Positions 1-7,977 of a DNA stretch of 64,000 nt are shown here, in pieces; position 1 is the stretch's first letter; the number at the start of each line of letters is the position of its first letter. The stretch lies in the NCBI GenBank assembly GCA_900544115.1, contig UQTW01000011.1:1-64000 (forward strand), written 5' to 3'. A program made the position numbers and the translations under genes. The notes beneath the pieces are model-generated. The model was not told the DNA's origin. It worked only from the letters and a program-made list of their open reading frames with translations, and did no database searches. Source of the stretch: an uncultured Collinsella sp. Lineage in GTDB: Bacteria; Actinomycetota; Coriobacteriia; Coriobacteriales; Coriobacteriaceae.

Positions 1-152
1 CGAAGCTCAGGACCGAACTGGGTTGGGAGCCGACGCATACGGACTTCCAGAAGGGCCTGGAGCGCACGATCGAGTGGTATACGGAGAACCGCGCGTGGTG
101 GGAGCCCGCGAAGGCCGCCACCGAGGCCAAGTACAAGCAGCAGGGACAGTGA
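1..152 (+). CDS. rmlB: dTDP-glucose 4,6-dehydratase, C-terminal end (partial)
   Basis: Only the last 49 codons and the TGA stop lie in the window; the reading frame begins at base 3. The visible peptide has the typical RmlB tail: a basic KLRTELGW segment, a DFQKGLERTIEWY helix and an ENRAWWEP stretch. RmlB converts dTDP-glucose to dTDP-4-keto-6-deoxyglucose in the cytoplasm, the second step of dTDP-L-rhamnose synthesis. The next gene, six bases downstream, encodes the two following steps, which supports the assignment. The catalytic Rossmann portion is outside the window, so its integrity cannot be judged. Confidence 0.85.
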   Translation, partial: KLRTELGWEPTHTDFQKGLERTIEWYTENRAWWEPAKAATEAKYKQQGQ

Positions 153-158
153 TCGGGT

Positions 159-1610
159 ATGGCGTTTGATTTCGAGAAGGAGCTGAAGGTCACGGAGACG
201 AACATCCCGGGGCTTTTGGTGTTCGATCTGCCGGTGCATGGCGATAACCGCGGCTGGTTCAAGGAGAACTGGCAGCGCGCCAAGATGACCGCCCTGGGCA
301 TCCCGGACCTCAGGGTCGTCCAGAACAACATCTCCTACAACGACAGCCGCGGCGTCACCCGCGGCATCCACGCCGAGCCCTGGGACAAGTTCATCTCGGT
401 GGCCCGAGGCTCGGTCTTCGGCGCCTGGGTCGACCTGCGCGAGGGCAGCGCCACCTACGGGAAGGTGTTCACCTGCACGCTCGACCCGAGTAAGGCCATC
501 TACGTCCCGCGCGGCGTGGGCAACTCCTTCCAGGCCCTGGAGGACGGCACCGCCTACACCTACCTGGTGGACGCCCACTGGTCCCTCGAGCTGAAGAGGA
601 CCTACACCTTCGTGAACCTCGCCGACCCCGAGCTCGCCATCGAGTGGCCGATCCCGCTGGCCGAGGCCACCGTCTCCGAGGCCGACCTCAACCACCCGAT
701 GCTCGCCGACGTCGTCCCGATGGCTCCCAGGCGCACCCTCGTCACCGGCTGCAACGGCCAGCTGGGCCGCGCGGTGCGCGCGCTGGCCGAGGAGCGCGGT
801 GTGGCGAAGGACTTCGACTTCTGCGACATCGACACTTTCGACATGTCCGACCCGGACGCCTATTCGCAGTACGACTGGTCGCTCTACGGCACCGTGATCA
901 ACTGCGGCGCCTACACGGCCGTGGATAAAGCGGAGACCCCCGAGGGCCGCGTGACCGCCTGGAAGGCCAACGCGACGGGGCCCGCGCTTCTCGCACGCAC
1001 CTGCGCCGGGCACGGGATCACGCTCGTGCACGTGTCCTCCGACTACGTCTTCGACGGCACCGAGGAGGTGCATGACGAGGAGGAGCCATTCAGCCCGCTG
1101 TCCGTCTACGGCCAGACGAAGGCCGCCGGCGACATCGCCGTGGCCGGGTGCCCGCGCCACTACGTCATGCGCAGCTCCTGGGTCATCGGCGAAGGCCACA
1201 ACTTCGTCAAGACCATGAAGGGCCTCTCCGACCGCGTCGCCGACCCCGAGGACAAGCTGGACAAGGTCACCGTCGTGGACGACCAGCTGGGACGCCTGAC
1301 CTTCACGCGCGACATGGCCGAGGCCATCTTCCACGTGCTGGGCTCGCACGCCCCCTACGGTACCTACGACTGCACCGGCTCCGGTGCCGTGAGGTCCTGG
1401 GCGGACATCGCCCGCGCCGTCTTCGAGGCCGCCAACGGCAATGGCGACAAGGTCGTGCCGGTGTCGACCGCCGACTACTACGCGAATGCCGCCGGCCCCG
1501 TCGCCCCGCGCCCGGTCCACTCCGCGCTCGACCTGTCCAAACTCGAGTCGGTCGGGTTCCACATGCCCGACTGGGAGGAAGAGCTGGGGGAGTACCTCAA
1601 GACGCTCTAG
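159..1610 (+). CDS. rmlCD: Bifunctional dTDP-4-dehydrorhamnose 3,5-epimerase / dTDP-4-dehydrorhamnose reductase (RmlC-RmlD fusion)
   Basis: The protein has 483 residues and two domains. Residues 1-185 are an RmlC-type cupin with the GVTRGIHAE motif (probable catalytic His71) and nearby Lys77. Residues 190-483 are an RmlD-type short-chain reductase with nucleotide motif TGCNGQLGRAV (about 196-206), a SSDYVFDGT segment and the YxxxK pair Tyr317/Lys321. Together they turn dTDP-4-keto-6-deoxyglucose into dTDP-L-rhamnose. Separate RmlC and RmlD are the common arrangement; fusions are known in some actinobacteria. Rmlb ends six bases upstream, so the genes are probably co-transcribed. Codons are strongly C/G-ending, more so than in the minus-strand genes that follow. 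A perfect hairpin terminator lies just downstream. Confidence 0.95.
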   Translation: MAFDFEKELKVTETNIPGLLVFDLPVHGDNRGWFKENWQRAKMTALGIPDLRVVQNNISYNDSRGVTRGIHAEPWDKFISVARGSVFGAWVDLREGSATYGKVFTCTLDPSKAIYVPRGVGNSFQALEDGTAYTYLVDAHWSLELKRTYTFVNLADPELAIEWPIPLAEATVSEADLNHPMLADVVPMAPRRTLVTGCNGQLGRAVRALAEERGVAKDFDFCDIDTFDMSDPDAYSQYDWSLYGTVINCGAYTAVDKAETPEGRVTAWKANATGPALLARTCAGHGITLVHVSSDYVFDGTEEVHDEEEPFSPLSVYGQTKAAGDIAVAGCPRHYVMRSSWVIGEGHNFVKTMKGLSDRVADPEDKLDKVTVVDDQLGRLTFTRDMAEAIFHVLGSHAPYGTYDCTGSGAVRSWADIARAVFEAANGNGDKVVPVSTADYYANAAGPVAPRPVHSALDLSKLESVGFHMPDWEEELGEYLKTL

Positions 1611-1632
1611 CCGCTATTAACTTTTCGAGAGT

Positions 1633-1668
1633 AAAAGCCGCCGTTCTTTAACGGCGGCTTTTCTTTTG
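1633..1668. terminator. Bidirectional intrinsic terminator between convergent genes
   Basis: A perfect 13-bp stem (1633-1645 with 1650-1662) has a 4-base loop, A-rich on the left flank and T-rich on the right, so it can end transcription in both directions. It serves rmlCD (plus) and the YfhO-like gene (minus). The minus-strand stop codon, at 1648-1650, lies inside the loop and stem. Confidence 0.9.
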
Positions 1669-4056
1669 CCTGGTGAATAGCCCCGCTGCAACAAGGGCGG
1701 CGGCGGTCGCCAGACTCACTGCAAGCCCCGCAAGGGCGCCCGGAGTCTTGTAGGTCATCACGATCCTATTCGCGCCTTTCTGCATGTTCAGGGATGACAA
1801 GCCCTTATCGGCGGCGGGCGTTAGTTCTGTGGCGGTTCCGTTTACCGTTACGTTCCAGCCCTCATCGTACGGAACGCTCAGCAGTAGGTTGCCGTCATCC
1901 TTGGCGGTATACTCGCCTTCGATCCTTCCGTCCTCAAAAACCGTCGGAACAAATTCGCTCATCTTAAGCTCGTTAATAATCTGCTCGAAAACGTCCAGAT
2001 TGAGGGCGTAAAAGACCGGCTCATTGTCTTGGGGCATGTCTGTATAGCCCTCTGCGACTCCGATTGACACCGTATGCTGGCTCGGGGAGTCCGATGCATC
2101 CGCAATCTGGCGGATATTATTGTCGAATCTCCAGGCCTCGTTTCCGATCGTTCGCTGGTCGATGGTAAGGGTGACGGGCCAATAACTGCCGGCGGTCGCA
2201 TCTTTGTTGATGTAGAGATACCCGATGGAACCCGACGGCACGGTGGCGTTCCACTGCCTTAAGTTCTCGTCATCCTCCGTGTTTTTGGCCTCGATTTTGG
2301 TATAGAGCATTACCTCGCGGCCCAGGATTTTGCTGTAGAGGTCGTTTTGCTTTTCGAAGGGGTTCTCGCCCTTCAACGTGCAGTTTTGAATGTCATTGGA
2401 TGTCATGACACCAACGCTGAGCGCATAGGGGTTCTCGTACACCGCACTTGCTGTATCGGCTATTTCAGTCATTGCCGCGTATCCCGAAGGCGCGTGCTCG
2501 GCGATGGCGTACTTGACTCCCAACAGGGCATCGACGGCGAGGATGGGTTCGGCATAACGGGTCGAGAATTCGCCGACACTGCTGTATCCAAGGGAGTTGA
2601 GCAGTGCGATGGCCTGCGGGTTGTTGGCAGACGAATACGAAGACAACTGGTTGTACCCAAGCGCCAGGCCTTCGTTGACGGCGGCGCTGTCGACGCGTGT
2701 GGTCGTGCGGTCAATGCGATAGAACGACGCCGAAGTCTGGTCTTGAATGGCCGTGATCGTCTCGGTTGCGGTGGCGACATAGGTGCTGTTGGCTTCTTCG
2801 GAATAGCCTACGTACAGCTGATTCCAAATGACATGGGCGTTGGCAAACAACTCAATGGCGGTTAGTGCCAGGAGGGGCATGATGACGACGGGGCGATAGG
2901 CTTGACGCAATTTGGGCTGGTTTTTGAGCGCCTGCAGCGCGTATCCTGCGGTCCACAGCGTAAAGAAGCTCAGCAAAAAAGCCGTGCGCGAGTAGAAGCC
3001 GTTGGGAACGCGCATACCGCACCAGATGTACTCGAGCGGGCTCAATACGGAGCTTGCGACCAGGATTATCGTGACGACGAGTGTTGCGATGCGCGTCTTG
3101 ATTGAAACCGTGCGGTTAACCAGCAGGCTCACCGCAAGCAGCATCATGATGATGCCGCAATAGAACTGCGGTGTACTTTCGTTGCTTACCCACATGCAGG
3201 GAAGAAAGCCCCTGATGAGCGACTTGAGGCTGGTTTTAAGTAGGGGGCCGAGTGCCAGAACGGGACCGCCCTTGGACATGGCAAGGATGGTCGGCAAAAA
3301 GGTCCAGGCGGACAGAAGCAGTCCAAGCGCGATAGCCCCGGCGAATCGCAGGGCCCGATCGAGCATGAGCTTCCAGCTAAATCCTTCTTCTGCAACATAA
3401 TCGACAAATTCGACCAATACGAAAATGCAGAGGAATAGGATGCTGATGTAGGCCGTATACCAGCAGAACATGACGTTGAGCGCCGTTGCGATGACGAGGC
3501 GGATCATGCGCTGTTTGCGGATGAGCTCGTAGCATCCGTAGGCGCAGATGGGCAGCAGGATGAGGCAATCGATCCAGAGCGGGTTGCGTAGGTTGCTGAT
3601 GGTCCAGCTGCAAAACGTGAACGAGAGGGAAAGCAGGAATGCTGCGGGCTTGGGTAGGCCAAAGCGCTTTTGCACATACCAAGCGCTGCTGATGTGGATG
3701 CAGCCCAGTTTGAGCGCGGAGATAACAAACACGAAGAGCGTCAGCTTGTCTGCGGGAAACAGCGCGCAGAGCAGGTTGAAGGGGCTGGCGAGGTAGTAGC
3801 TATAGAGCCCCCATGTGTTCATGCCGAGTCCTTGCGAGAAAGAATAGCGAAGGTTTGCCTCGCCTAAAAGGACGCGCCGGAACCAAGCAAAGAAGTCGAT
3901 GTATTGGTATTTGAGATCGTTGGTGAGAAACGAGTTGTCGCCAAAGGGGTAGACATGCCCTGCCGCTGCAAGTGCGACAAAGAGTGCGACGGAAAATGCG
4001 AAACAGGCGACGTAGAACGCCACATTCTTGAGCGTGCTGTTATTGGACAGTGTCAT
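1648..4056 (-). CDS. YfhO-family polytopic membrane protein (probable lipid-linked sugar transferase)
   Basis: The product has 802 residues from the chosen ATG at 4056. An in-frame ATG exists at 4134, but 4056 has a GAGGAA ribosome site eight bases upstream and begins directly before the first hydrophobic helix; it overlaps the preceding glycosyltransferase by 17 bases. The N-terminal half carries many membrane helices, including a GT-C-like first loop (FGDNSFLTNDLKYQYIDFF). A large extracytoplasmic domain and one C-terminal helix before a basic tail follow. In Bacillus, YfhO works with CsbB to move a sugar from undecaprenyl phosphate onto lipoteichoic acid; the adjacent CsbB-like gene suggests the same here. 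The sugar and acceptor are unknown. Base composition is visibly less GC-rich than in rmlCD. Confidence 0.85.
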   Translation of the reverse strand: MTLSNNSTLKNVAFYVACFAFSVALFVALAAAGHVYPFGDNSFLTNDLKYQYIDFFAWFRRVLLGEANLRYSFSQGLGMNTWGLYSYYLASPFNLLCALFPADKLTLFVFVISALKLGCIHISSAWYVQKRFGLPKPAAFLLSLSFTFCSWTISNLRNPLWIDCLILLPICAYGCYELIRKQRMIRLVIATALNVMFCWYTAYISILFLCIFVLVEFVDYVAEEGFSWKLMLDRALRFAGAIALGLLLSAWTFLPTILAMSKGGPVLALGPLLKTSLKSLIRGFLPCMWVSNESTPQFYCGIIMMLLAVSLLVNRTVSIKTRIATLVVTIILVASSVLSPLEYIWCGMRVPNGFYSRTAFLLSFFTLWTAGYALQALKNQPKLRQAYRPVVIMPLLALTAIELFANAHVIWNQLYVGYSEEANSTYVATATETITAIQDQTSASFYRIDRTTTRVDSAAVNEGLALGYNQLSSYSSANNPQAIALLNSLGYSSVGEFSTRYAEPILAVDALLGVKYAIAEHAPSGYAAMTEIADTASAVYENPYALSVGVMTSNDIQNCTLKGENPFEKQNDLYSKILGREVMLYTKIEAKNTEDDENLRQWNATVPSGSIGYLYINKDATAGSYWPVTLTIDQRTIGNEAWRFDNNIRQIADASDSPSQHTVSIGVAEGYTDMPQDNEPVFYALNLDVFEQIINELKMSEFVPTVFEDGRIEGEYTAKDDGNLLLSVPYDEGWNVTVNGTATELTPAADKGLSSLNMQKGANRIVMTYKTPGALAGLAVSLATAAALVAAGLFTRQKKSRR

Positions 4057-5008
4057 CAGATTCCTCGTTGGACTCTCGGATGATATAGATGGGGCGACGC
4101 TTGGCCTCCAAGTAGGCTTTTGCCAAGTATTCACCTATGATTCCTAAGCACAGAAGCTGCATGCCGCCAAACAGCGTTATGAGGCAGGCGAGCGAAGGCC
4201 ATCCGCCGACGGGGTCGCCCCAGACAAGCGTCTTTACTAGGATGACGACGAATCCCAGGATAGCGATGAGACAGAAGACGATACCTGTGAGGGCGGCGAG
4301 GGAGAGCGGCGCCGTGGAAAACGCGACGATGCCGTCGATGGAATAGAGGAGCAGCGACCAAAAGCTCCATTTGGTCTCGCCGGCCACGCGGCTGACGTTT
4401 ACGTAGGGGAGCCATTTGGTCTTAAAGCCGACCCAGCCGTAAATGCCCTTGGAGAATCGGTTGTATTCGCCCATGGAGATGATGGCGTTGACCATAGGTC
4501 GCTTCATGAGCCTAAAATCGCGTGCTCCGTCGACGATGTCGGCCTTGGAAATGCGGTTGATGATCTTGTAGAACATACGGGCACAAAACGACCTGATGGG
4601 AGGCTCGCCTTCGCGGGTGGTCCTGCGTGTGGCGACGTTATCATAGTTTTCAGTCTGCAAGATCTCGTACATCTGCGGCAGGAGCGAGGGCGGGTCCTGC
4701 ATGTCGGCATCCATGGTGGCGACATAGTCGCCCTTTGCGTGCTGGAGTCCGGCGAGTAGTGCCGCCTCCTTGCCAAAGTTGCGCGAGAAAGAGTGCCAGC
4801 GGATGGCATATGGATGCGCCGCCGCGGCTTCTGCCTTCATGACGGCGAGCGTTTTGTCTGCCGAGCCATCGTCGATGAGGACGGCTTCAAAGGAGATGCC
4901 GGCGTCTTGCTGGGTCATGATGCGAACGACGCCATCGAGCTCTTTGAGAAAGATCGGAAGTGATTCCTGCTCGTTGTAGCACGGCACGACGATGGAGATG
5001 AGCGGCAT
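4040..5008 (-). CDS. GT2 family undecaprenyl-phosphate glycosyltransferase, CsbB/GtrB-like
   Basis: The 322-residue protein begins with a GT-A domain: ISIVVPCYNEQESL at the N-terminus, an LIDDGSADKT nucleotide-sugar segment, the DADMQDPP metal/acceptor motif, then GARDFRLM. Two hydrophobic helices follow at about 230-260 and 270-300, ending in a basic tail. This is the CsbB/GtrB/ArnC plan: an enzyme at the inner membrane face that loads a sugar onto undecaprenyl phosphate. It sits between another GT2 gene (6-base gap upstream) and the YfhO-like gene (17-base overlap downstream), so the three look like one operon. The donor sugar cannot be read from the sequence. Confidence 0.9.
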   Translation of the reverse strand: MPLISIVVPCYNEQESLPIFLKELDGVVRIMTQQDAGISFEAVLIDDGSADKTLAVMKAEAAAAHPYAIRWHSFSRNFGKEAALLAGLQHAKGDYVATMDADMQDPPSLLPQMYEILQTENYDNVATRRTTREGEPPIRSFCARMFYKIINRISKADIVDGARDFRLMKRPMVNAIISMGEYNRFSKGIYGWVGFKTKWLPYVNVSRVAGETKWSFWSLLLYSIDGIVAFSTAPLSLAALTGIVFCLIAILGFVVILVKTLVWGDPVGGWPSLACLITLFGGMQLLCLGIIGEYLAKAYLEAKRRPIYIIRESNEESDDTVQ

Positions 5009-5014
5009 GGTGGT

Positions 5015-5986
5015 TTACCTCTTGCTTGGCGTGGTGGCGGAGTGACCGGGCCGGTCGTCGTAGGTGTACTTGCTATATACGTTGACCTCCCACTGCTTTT
5101 TTTCGACCTTTGCCACGGAATCAAGGATGAATCCGGTCGCAAGGCTTAGACCGCACAGGAACATAAACGACGCGGCGAGCATGGCGGTGGGGAAGCGCGG
5201 AACGAGCCCGGTCTGGAAATACTCGACAACGATGGGCATGCCCAGGACGAGGCCGATCACCGCAAACAGAAGCGCGACGAGGCTGAAGAACTTCAGCGGG
5301 CGGTAGTCCTTGAACAGCGTACCGATCATCGCGACGACTTTAATGCCGTCGCTCACGGTATTGAGCTTGGACTCGGAGCCTTCCGGACGGTCGCGGTACT
5401 CGATGGGCACATCTTTGATGCGCCAGCGGTGGTCGACGGCGTGGATCGAGAGCTCGGTTTCGATCTGGAAGCCCTCGGAAAGCACAGGGAAGGTTTTAAC
5501 GAACGGGCGGCTCATGGCGCGGTAGCCGGTCATGACATCATCGAAGCTGTAGCCATAGATCCACTTGATCATGGCGCGGACCAGATTGTTGCCAAAGCCG
5601 TGGAAAGCACGCTTGTTTTCCTCGGCGTAGGTGCCGTTGGAAAGGCGGTCGCCTACGGTCATATCGGCCGCGCCGTTGAGGATAGGCTCGCAGAGGGCCT
5701 TGGCCGCCTCGGCGGGGTAGGTGTCGTCGCCGTCGACCATCAGGTAGCAATCGGCGTCGATATCGCGAAACATCTGGCGGCACACGTTGCCCTTTCCCTG
5801 ACGGGGCTCAAAGTGGACCGTGGCGCCGTGCTCGGTGGCGATGCGTGAGGTATCGTCCGACGAGTTGTTGTCATAGACATAGACCGTCGCTTGCGGAAGC
5901 TCGCGGTGAAAGTCGTCGATGACTTTGCCGATCGTGAGGGCTTCGTTGTAGCAGGGGATGATGACGGCGATGGATTCAGAATTCAC
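5015..5986 (-). CDS. GT2 family membrane glycosyltransferase
   Basis: The 323-residue product starts at a GTG with an AAGGAG site six bases before it. The GT-A fold is clear: IAVIIPCYNEALTIGKVI, a VYDNNSSDDT loop, the DGDDTYPAE metal motif and MTGYRAMS. Two C-terminal membrane helices (about 235-260 and 270-295) precede a hydrophilic tail. The family includes polyprenyl-phosphate mannosyl- and glucosyltransferases. It is the first gene of the minus-strand trio and is transcribed away from the Wzm/Wzt exporter. Two related GT2 enzymes side by side suggest two different lipid-linked sugars, or one lipid-linking and one polymer-modifying step. Confidence 0.88.
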   Translation of the reverse strand: MNSESIAVIIPCYNEALTIGKVIDDFHRELPQATVYVYDNNSSDDTSRIATEHGATVHFEPRQGKGNVCRQMFRDIDADCYLMVDGDDTYPAEAAKALCEPILNGAADMTVGDRLSNGTYAEENKRAFHGFGNNLVRAMIKWIYGYSFDDVMTGYRAMSRPFVKTFPVLSEGFQIETELSIHAVDHRWRIKDVPIEYRDRPEGSESKLNTVSDGIKVVAMIGTLFKDYRPLKFFSLVALLFAVIGLVLGMPIVVEYFQTGLVPRFPTAMLAASFMFLCGLSLATGFILDSVAKVEKKQWEVNVYSKYTYDDRPGHSATTPSKR

Positions 5987-6016
5987 TCAATGCTCCTTAT
6001 ACATTCAATTCTTGAA

Positions 6017-6022
6017 AGTATA
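6017..6022 (-). promoter_or_regulatory. Putative -10 element for the GT2/YfhO operon
   Basis: A TATACT hexamer on the minus strand lies about 30 bases before the GTG start at 5986. No good -35 match is visible at 16-18 bases, so this is a -10-only call. Confidence 0.35.
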
Positions 6023-6101
6023 GCCGTTTGGGCTTGGCATCCTAAGATGTGGGTTAGTTCTCCAGTTTTGTTGCGCGAATCGTTTGCATGGCCGTCGGGT
6101 C

Positions 6102-6107
6102 TATACT
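6102..6107 (+). promoter_or_regulatory. Putative -10 element for the exporter operon
   Basis: A TATACT hexamer sits 40 bases before the GTG start of the permease gene, in the divergent 160-base gap shared with the minus-strand glycosyltransferase operon. The -35 region is poor. Confidence 0.4.
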
Positions 6108-6146
6108 GTTCGTTTGTCAACGATTACGAGTAAAGGAGTTGCATCC

Positions 6147-6992
6147 GTGTCGAATCAGACAAAGCAACAAGAAACTCGCAGTCTGCCTGCGACGTTTGCT
6201 AAGAACGAATTTGAGAAGGACGCGTTTATCCTTCGTCAGCTGGTTACCAAGGATTTTAAGATCAAGTATCGCCGTAGCGTTCTGGGTGTCGCATGGTCGG
6301 TTCTCAACCCGCTGCTGATGATGATCGTCATGGCCATCGTGTTCTCGACGATTTTTGGCCAGGGCCGCAATGGATCAATGACGCCCGAGATGTACCCGCT
6401 GTACTTGATCGTGGGTAACGTTACCTTTGCCGTCATGTCCGAGTCCACGAACCAGGCCCTAACGTCGATCGTGGGTGCTGCCCCTCTGCTCAAGAAGGTT
6501 AAGGTGCACCGCTGGGTCTTCCCGGTGCAGAAAGTGCTTTTCTCGCTGGTGAACTTTGCCTTCTCGCTGGTCGCCGTCGCCATCGTCATGCTGTGGTTCC
6601 GCGTTATGCCTTCTTGGCACCTGATTCTGCTGCCGGTTTGCCTGCTGCTGCTTATGTGCTTCTGCATGGGCCTGGGCATGATGCTCTCTGCCCTTACGGT
6701 CTTTTTTCGCGACGTTATGCATCTGTGGAGCGTAGTCATTACGGCGTGGACTTATATTACGCCCATCTTCTGGACGACTGACTATATTGCGCAAATGCCG
6801 CATCTCGTGCGTATCTTGATGTATGCGAACCCCATGTACAACTACCTGCAGTTTATGCGTGATATCTTCCTGTTCCAGACTACGCCCTCGCTTATGACGT
6901 TTGGTATGTGCGTTGTTTGGGCGGTTCTTGCGCTTGTTATTGGTTACATCGTGTTCCATAAGTCCGAGCGCAAATTTATCCTCTACATTTAA
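6147..6992 (+). CDS. ABC-2 type polysaccharide/teichoic acid exporter permease (Wzm/TagG-like)
   Basis: The protein has 281 residues from the GTG at 6147, which follows an AAAGGAG site; an upstream in-frame ATG at 6084 has no ribosome site. The N-terminal amphipathic segment contains FKIKYRRSVLGVAWSVLNPLLMM, the family hallmark before the first helix, and six hydrophobic helices follow. It is the membrane half of an ABC exporter that flips finished lipid-linked polymer out of the cell; the ATPase gene follows with a short gap. Together with the rhamnose genes nearby, it probably exports a rhamnose-containing or teichoic-type wall polymer, although the substrate is not shown by the sequence. 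Confidence 0.92.
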   Translation: MSNQTKQQETRSLPATFAKNEFEKDAFILRQLVTKDFKIKYRRSVLGVAWSVLNPLLMMIVMAIVFSTIFGQGRNGSMTPEMYPLYLIVGNVTFAVMSESTNQALTSIVGAAPLLKKVKVHRWVFPVQKVLFSLVNFAFSLVAVAIVMLWFRVMPSWHLILLPVCLLLLMCFCMGLGMMLSALTVFFRDVMHLWSVVITAWTYITPIFWTTDYIAQMPHLVRILMYANPMYNYLQFMRDIFLFQTTPSLMTFGMCVVWAVLALVIGYIVFHKSERKFILYI

Positions 6993-7003
6993 GGAGTGCT
7001 GTG

Positions 7004-7771
7004 ATGACTGAATCTGTTGTTGATTACAGCGAGCAGCCTCTGGCTGTCGAGGTCGACGACGTCACCATGATCTTTAACATGGCGTCCGAGTCGCTGACCA
7101 ACCTCAAGGAGTACTTCATCAAGCTTGCCAAGCACGAACTGTTCTTTGAGGAGTTTAGGGCGCTTAAGCACATCTCGTTCGATATTCATCGCGGCGAAGT
7201 TGTCGGTCTGGTTGGCACCAATGGTTCCGGTAAGTCTACGATGCTCAAGATTATCGCTGGCGTGCTTGAGCCTAGCGAGGGCAGCGTTAAGGTGCACGGT
7301 AACATCGCGCCGCTGATTGAGCTTGGTGCCGGCTTTGACCCCGAGCTGACCGCCCGCGAGAACATCTATCTGAACGGCGCCCTGCTCGGCTATACCAAGG
7401 AGTTCATCGACGCCAACTTTGACGGCATTATCGAGTTCGCTGAGCTGCAGAACTTTGTCGACATGCCGCTTAAGAATTTCTCCTCGGGCATGGTTGCGCG
7501 CATTGCCTTTGCAATCGCAACGATCACTGAGCCTGACATCCTGATCGTTGACGAGACACTTTCCGTCGGTGATGTGTTCTTCCAGCAGAAGTGCGAGGCC
7601 CGTATCCAGCACTTTATCCAGAGCGGCGACGTGACGGTTCTGTTTGTTTCGCACTCCATGGAGCAGGTTGAGCGCATCTGCCAGCGTGCCGTTTGGATTG
7701 AGAAGGGTGACCTTCGCATGGACGGCCCGGTCGATAAGGTCTGCAAGGCGTACCGTGAGCAGTTCAACTAG
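7004..7771 (+). CDS. ABC exporter ATPase for polysaccharide/teichoic acid (Wzt/TagH-like)
   Basis: This 255-residue ATPase starts at ATG 7004; a GTG at 7001 is possible but lies too close to the AAGGAG site. It has a Walker A (GLVGTNGSGKST), a signature region (FSSGMVARIAFAIA), Walker B (DILIVDETLSVGD) and an H-loop (FVSHSMEQV). The protein ends soon after the ATPase core, so it lacks the C-terminal carbohydrate-recognition domain found in some O-antigen Wzt proteins. That fits a simple TagH/RfbB-type exporter that does not select a capped chain end. It follows the permease directly and the two form one operon. Confidence 0.93.
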   Translation: MTESVVDYSEQPLAVEVDDVTMIFNMASESLTNLKEYFIKLAKHELFFEEFRALKHISFDIHRGEVVGLVGTNGSGKSTMLKIIAGVLEPSEGSVKVHGNIAPLIELGAGFDPELTARENIYLNGALLGYTKEFIDANFDGIIEFAELQNFVDMPLKNFSSGMVARIAFAIATITEPDILIVDETLSVGDVFFQQKCEARIQHFIQSGDVTVLFVSHSMEQVERICQRAVWIEKGDLRMDGPVDKVCKAYREQFN

Positions 7772-7773
7772 GT

Positions 7774-7779
7774 TATAAT
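7774..7779 (+). promoter_or_regulatory. -10 element upstream of tRNA-Arg(TCT)
   Basis: A perfect TATAAT lies 46 bases upstream of the tRNA, just after the ATPase stop codon. No convincing -35 is seen. Confidence 0.4.
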
Positions 7780-7825
7780 TACTTGCGCCTGACAGGCTTG
7801 CGCTTGCTTGGGCGTGCTGTTATTT

Positions 7826-7902
7826 GCTCCATTAGCTCAGTTGGATAGAGCAGGGGACTTCTAATCCCAAGGTCGACGGTTCGAATCCGCCATGGAGCAC
7901 CA
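7826..7902 (+). tRNA. tRNA-Arg (anticodon TCT)
   Basis: A 77-base cloverleaf can be drawn by hand. The acceptor stem is GCTCCAT/ATGGAGC, the D stem GCTC/GAGC, the anticodon loop CTTCTAA (anticodon TCT at positions 34-36) and the T loop TTCGAAT. The 3' CCA is encoded. The T stem has one A-C mismatch and the anticodon stem one G-A mismatch at its outer end. Confidence 0.93.
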
Positions 7903-7911
7903 TCGTTTATT

Positions 7912-7944
7912 AAGCCCGGACCGCTTGGAGGTCTGGGCTTTTTT
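7912..7944 (+). terminator. Intrinsic terminator after tRNA-Arg(TCT)
   Basis: An 11-bp stem (7912-7922 with 7930-7940, one G-T pair) is followed by a run of six T residues. Confidence 0.88.
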
Positions 7945-7977
7945 CATCTTGTGTGCTGTGGTTTTGAAGGGTTCGCA

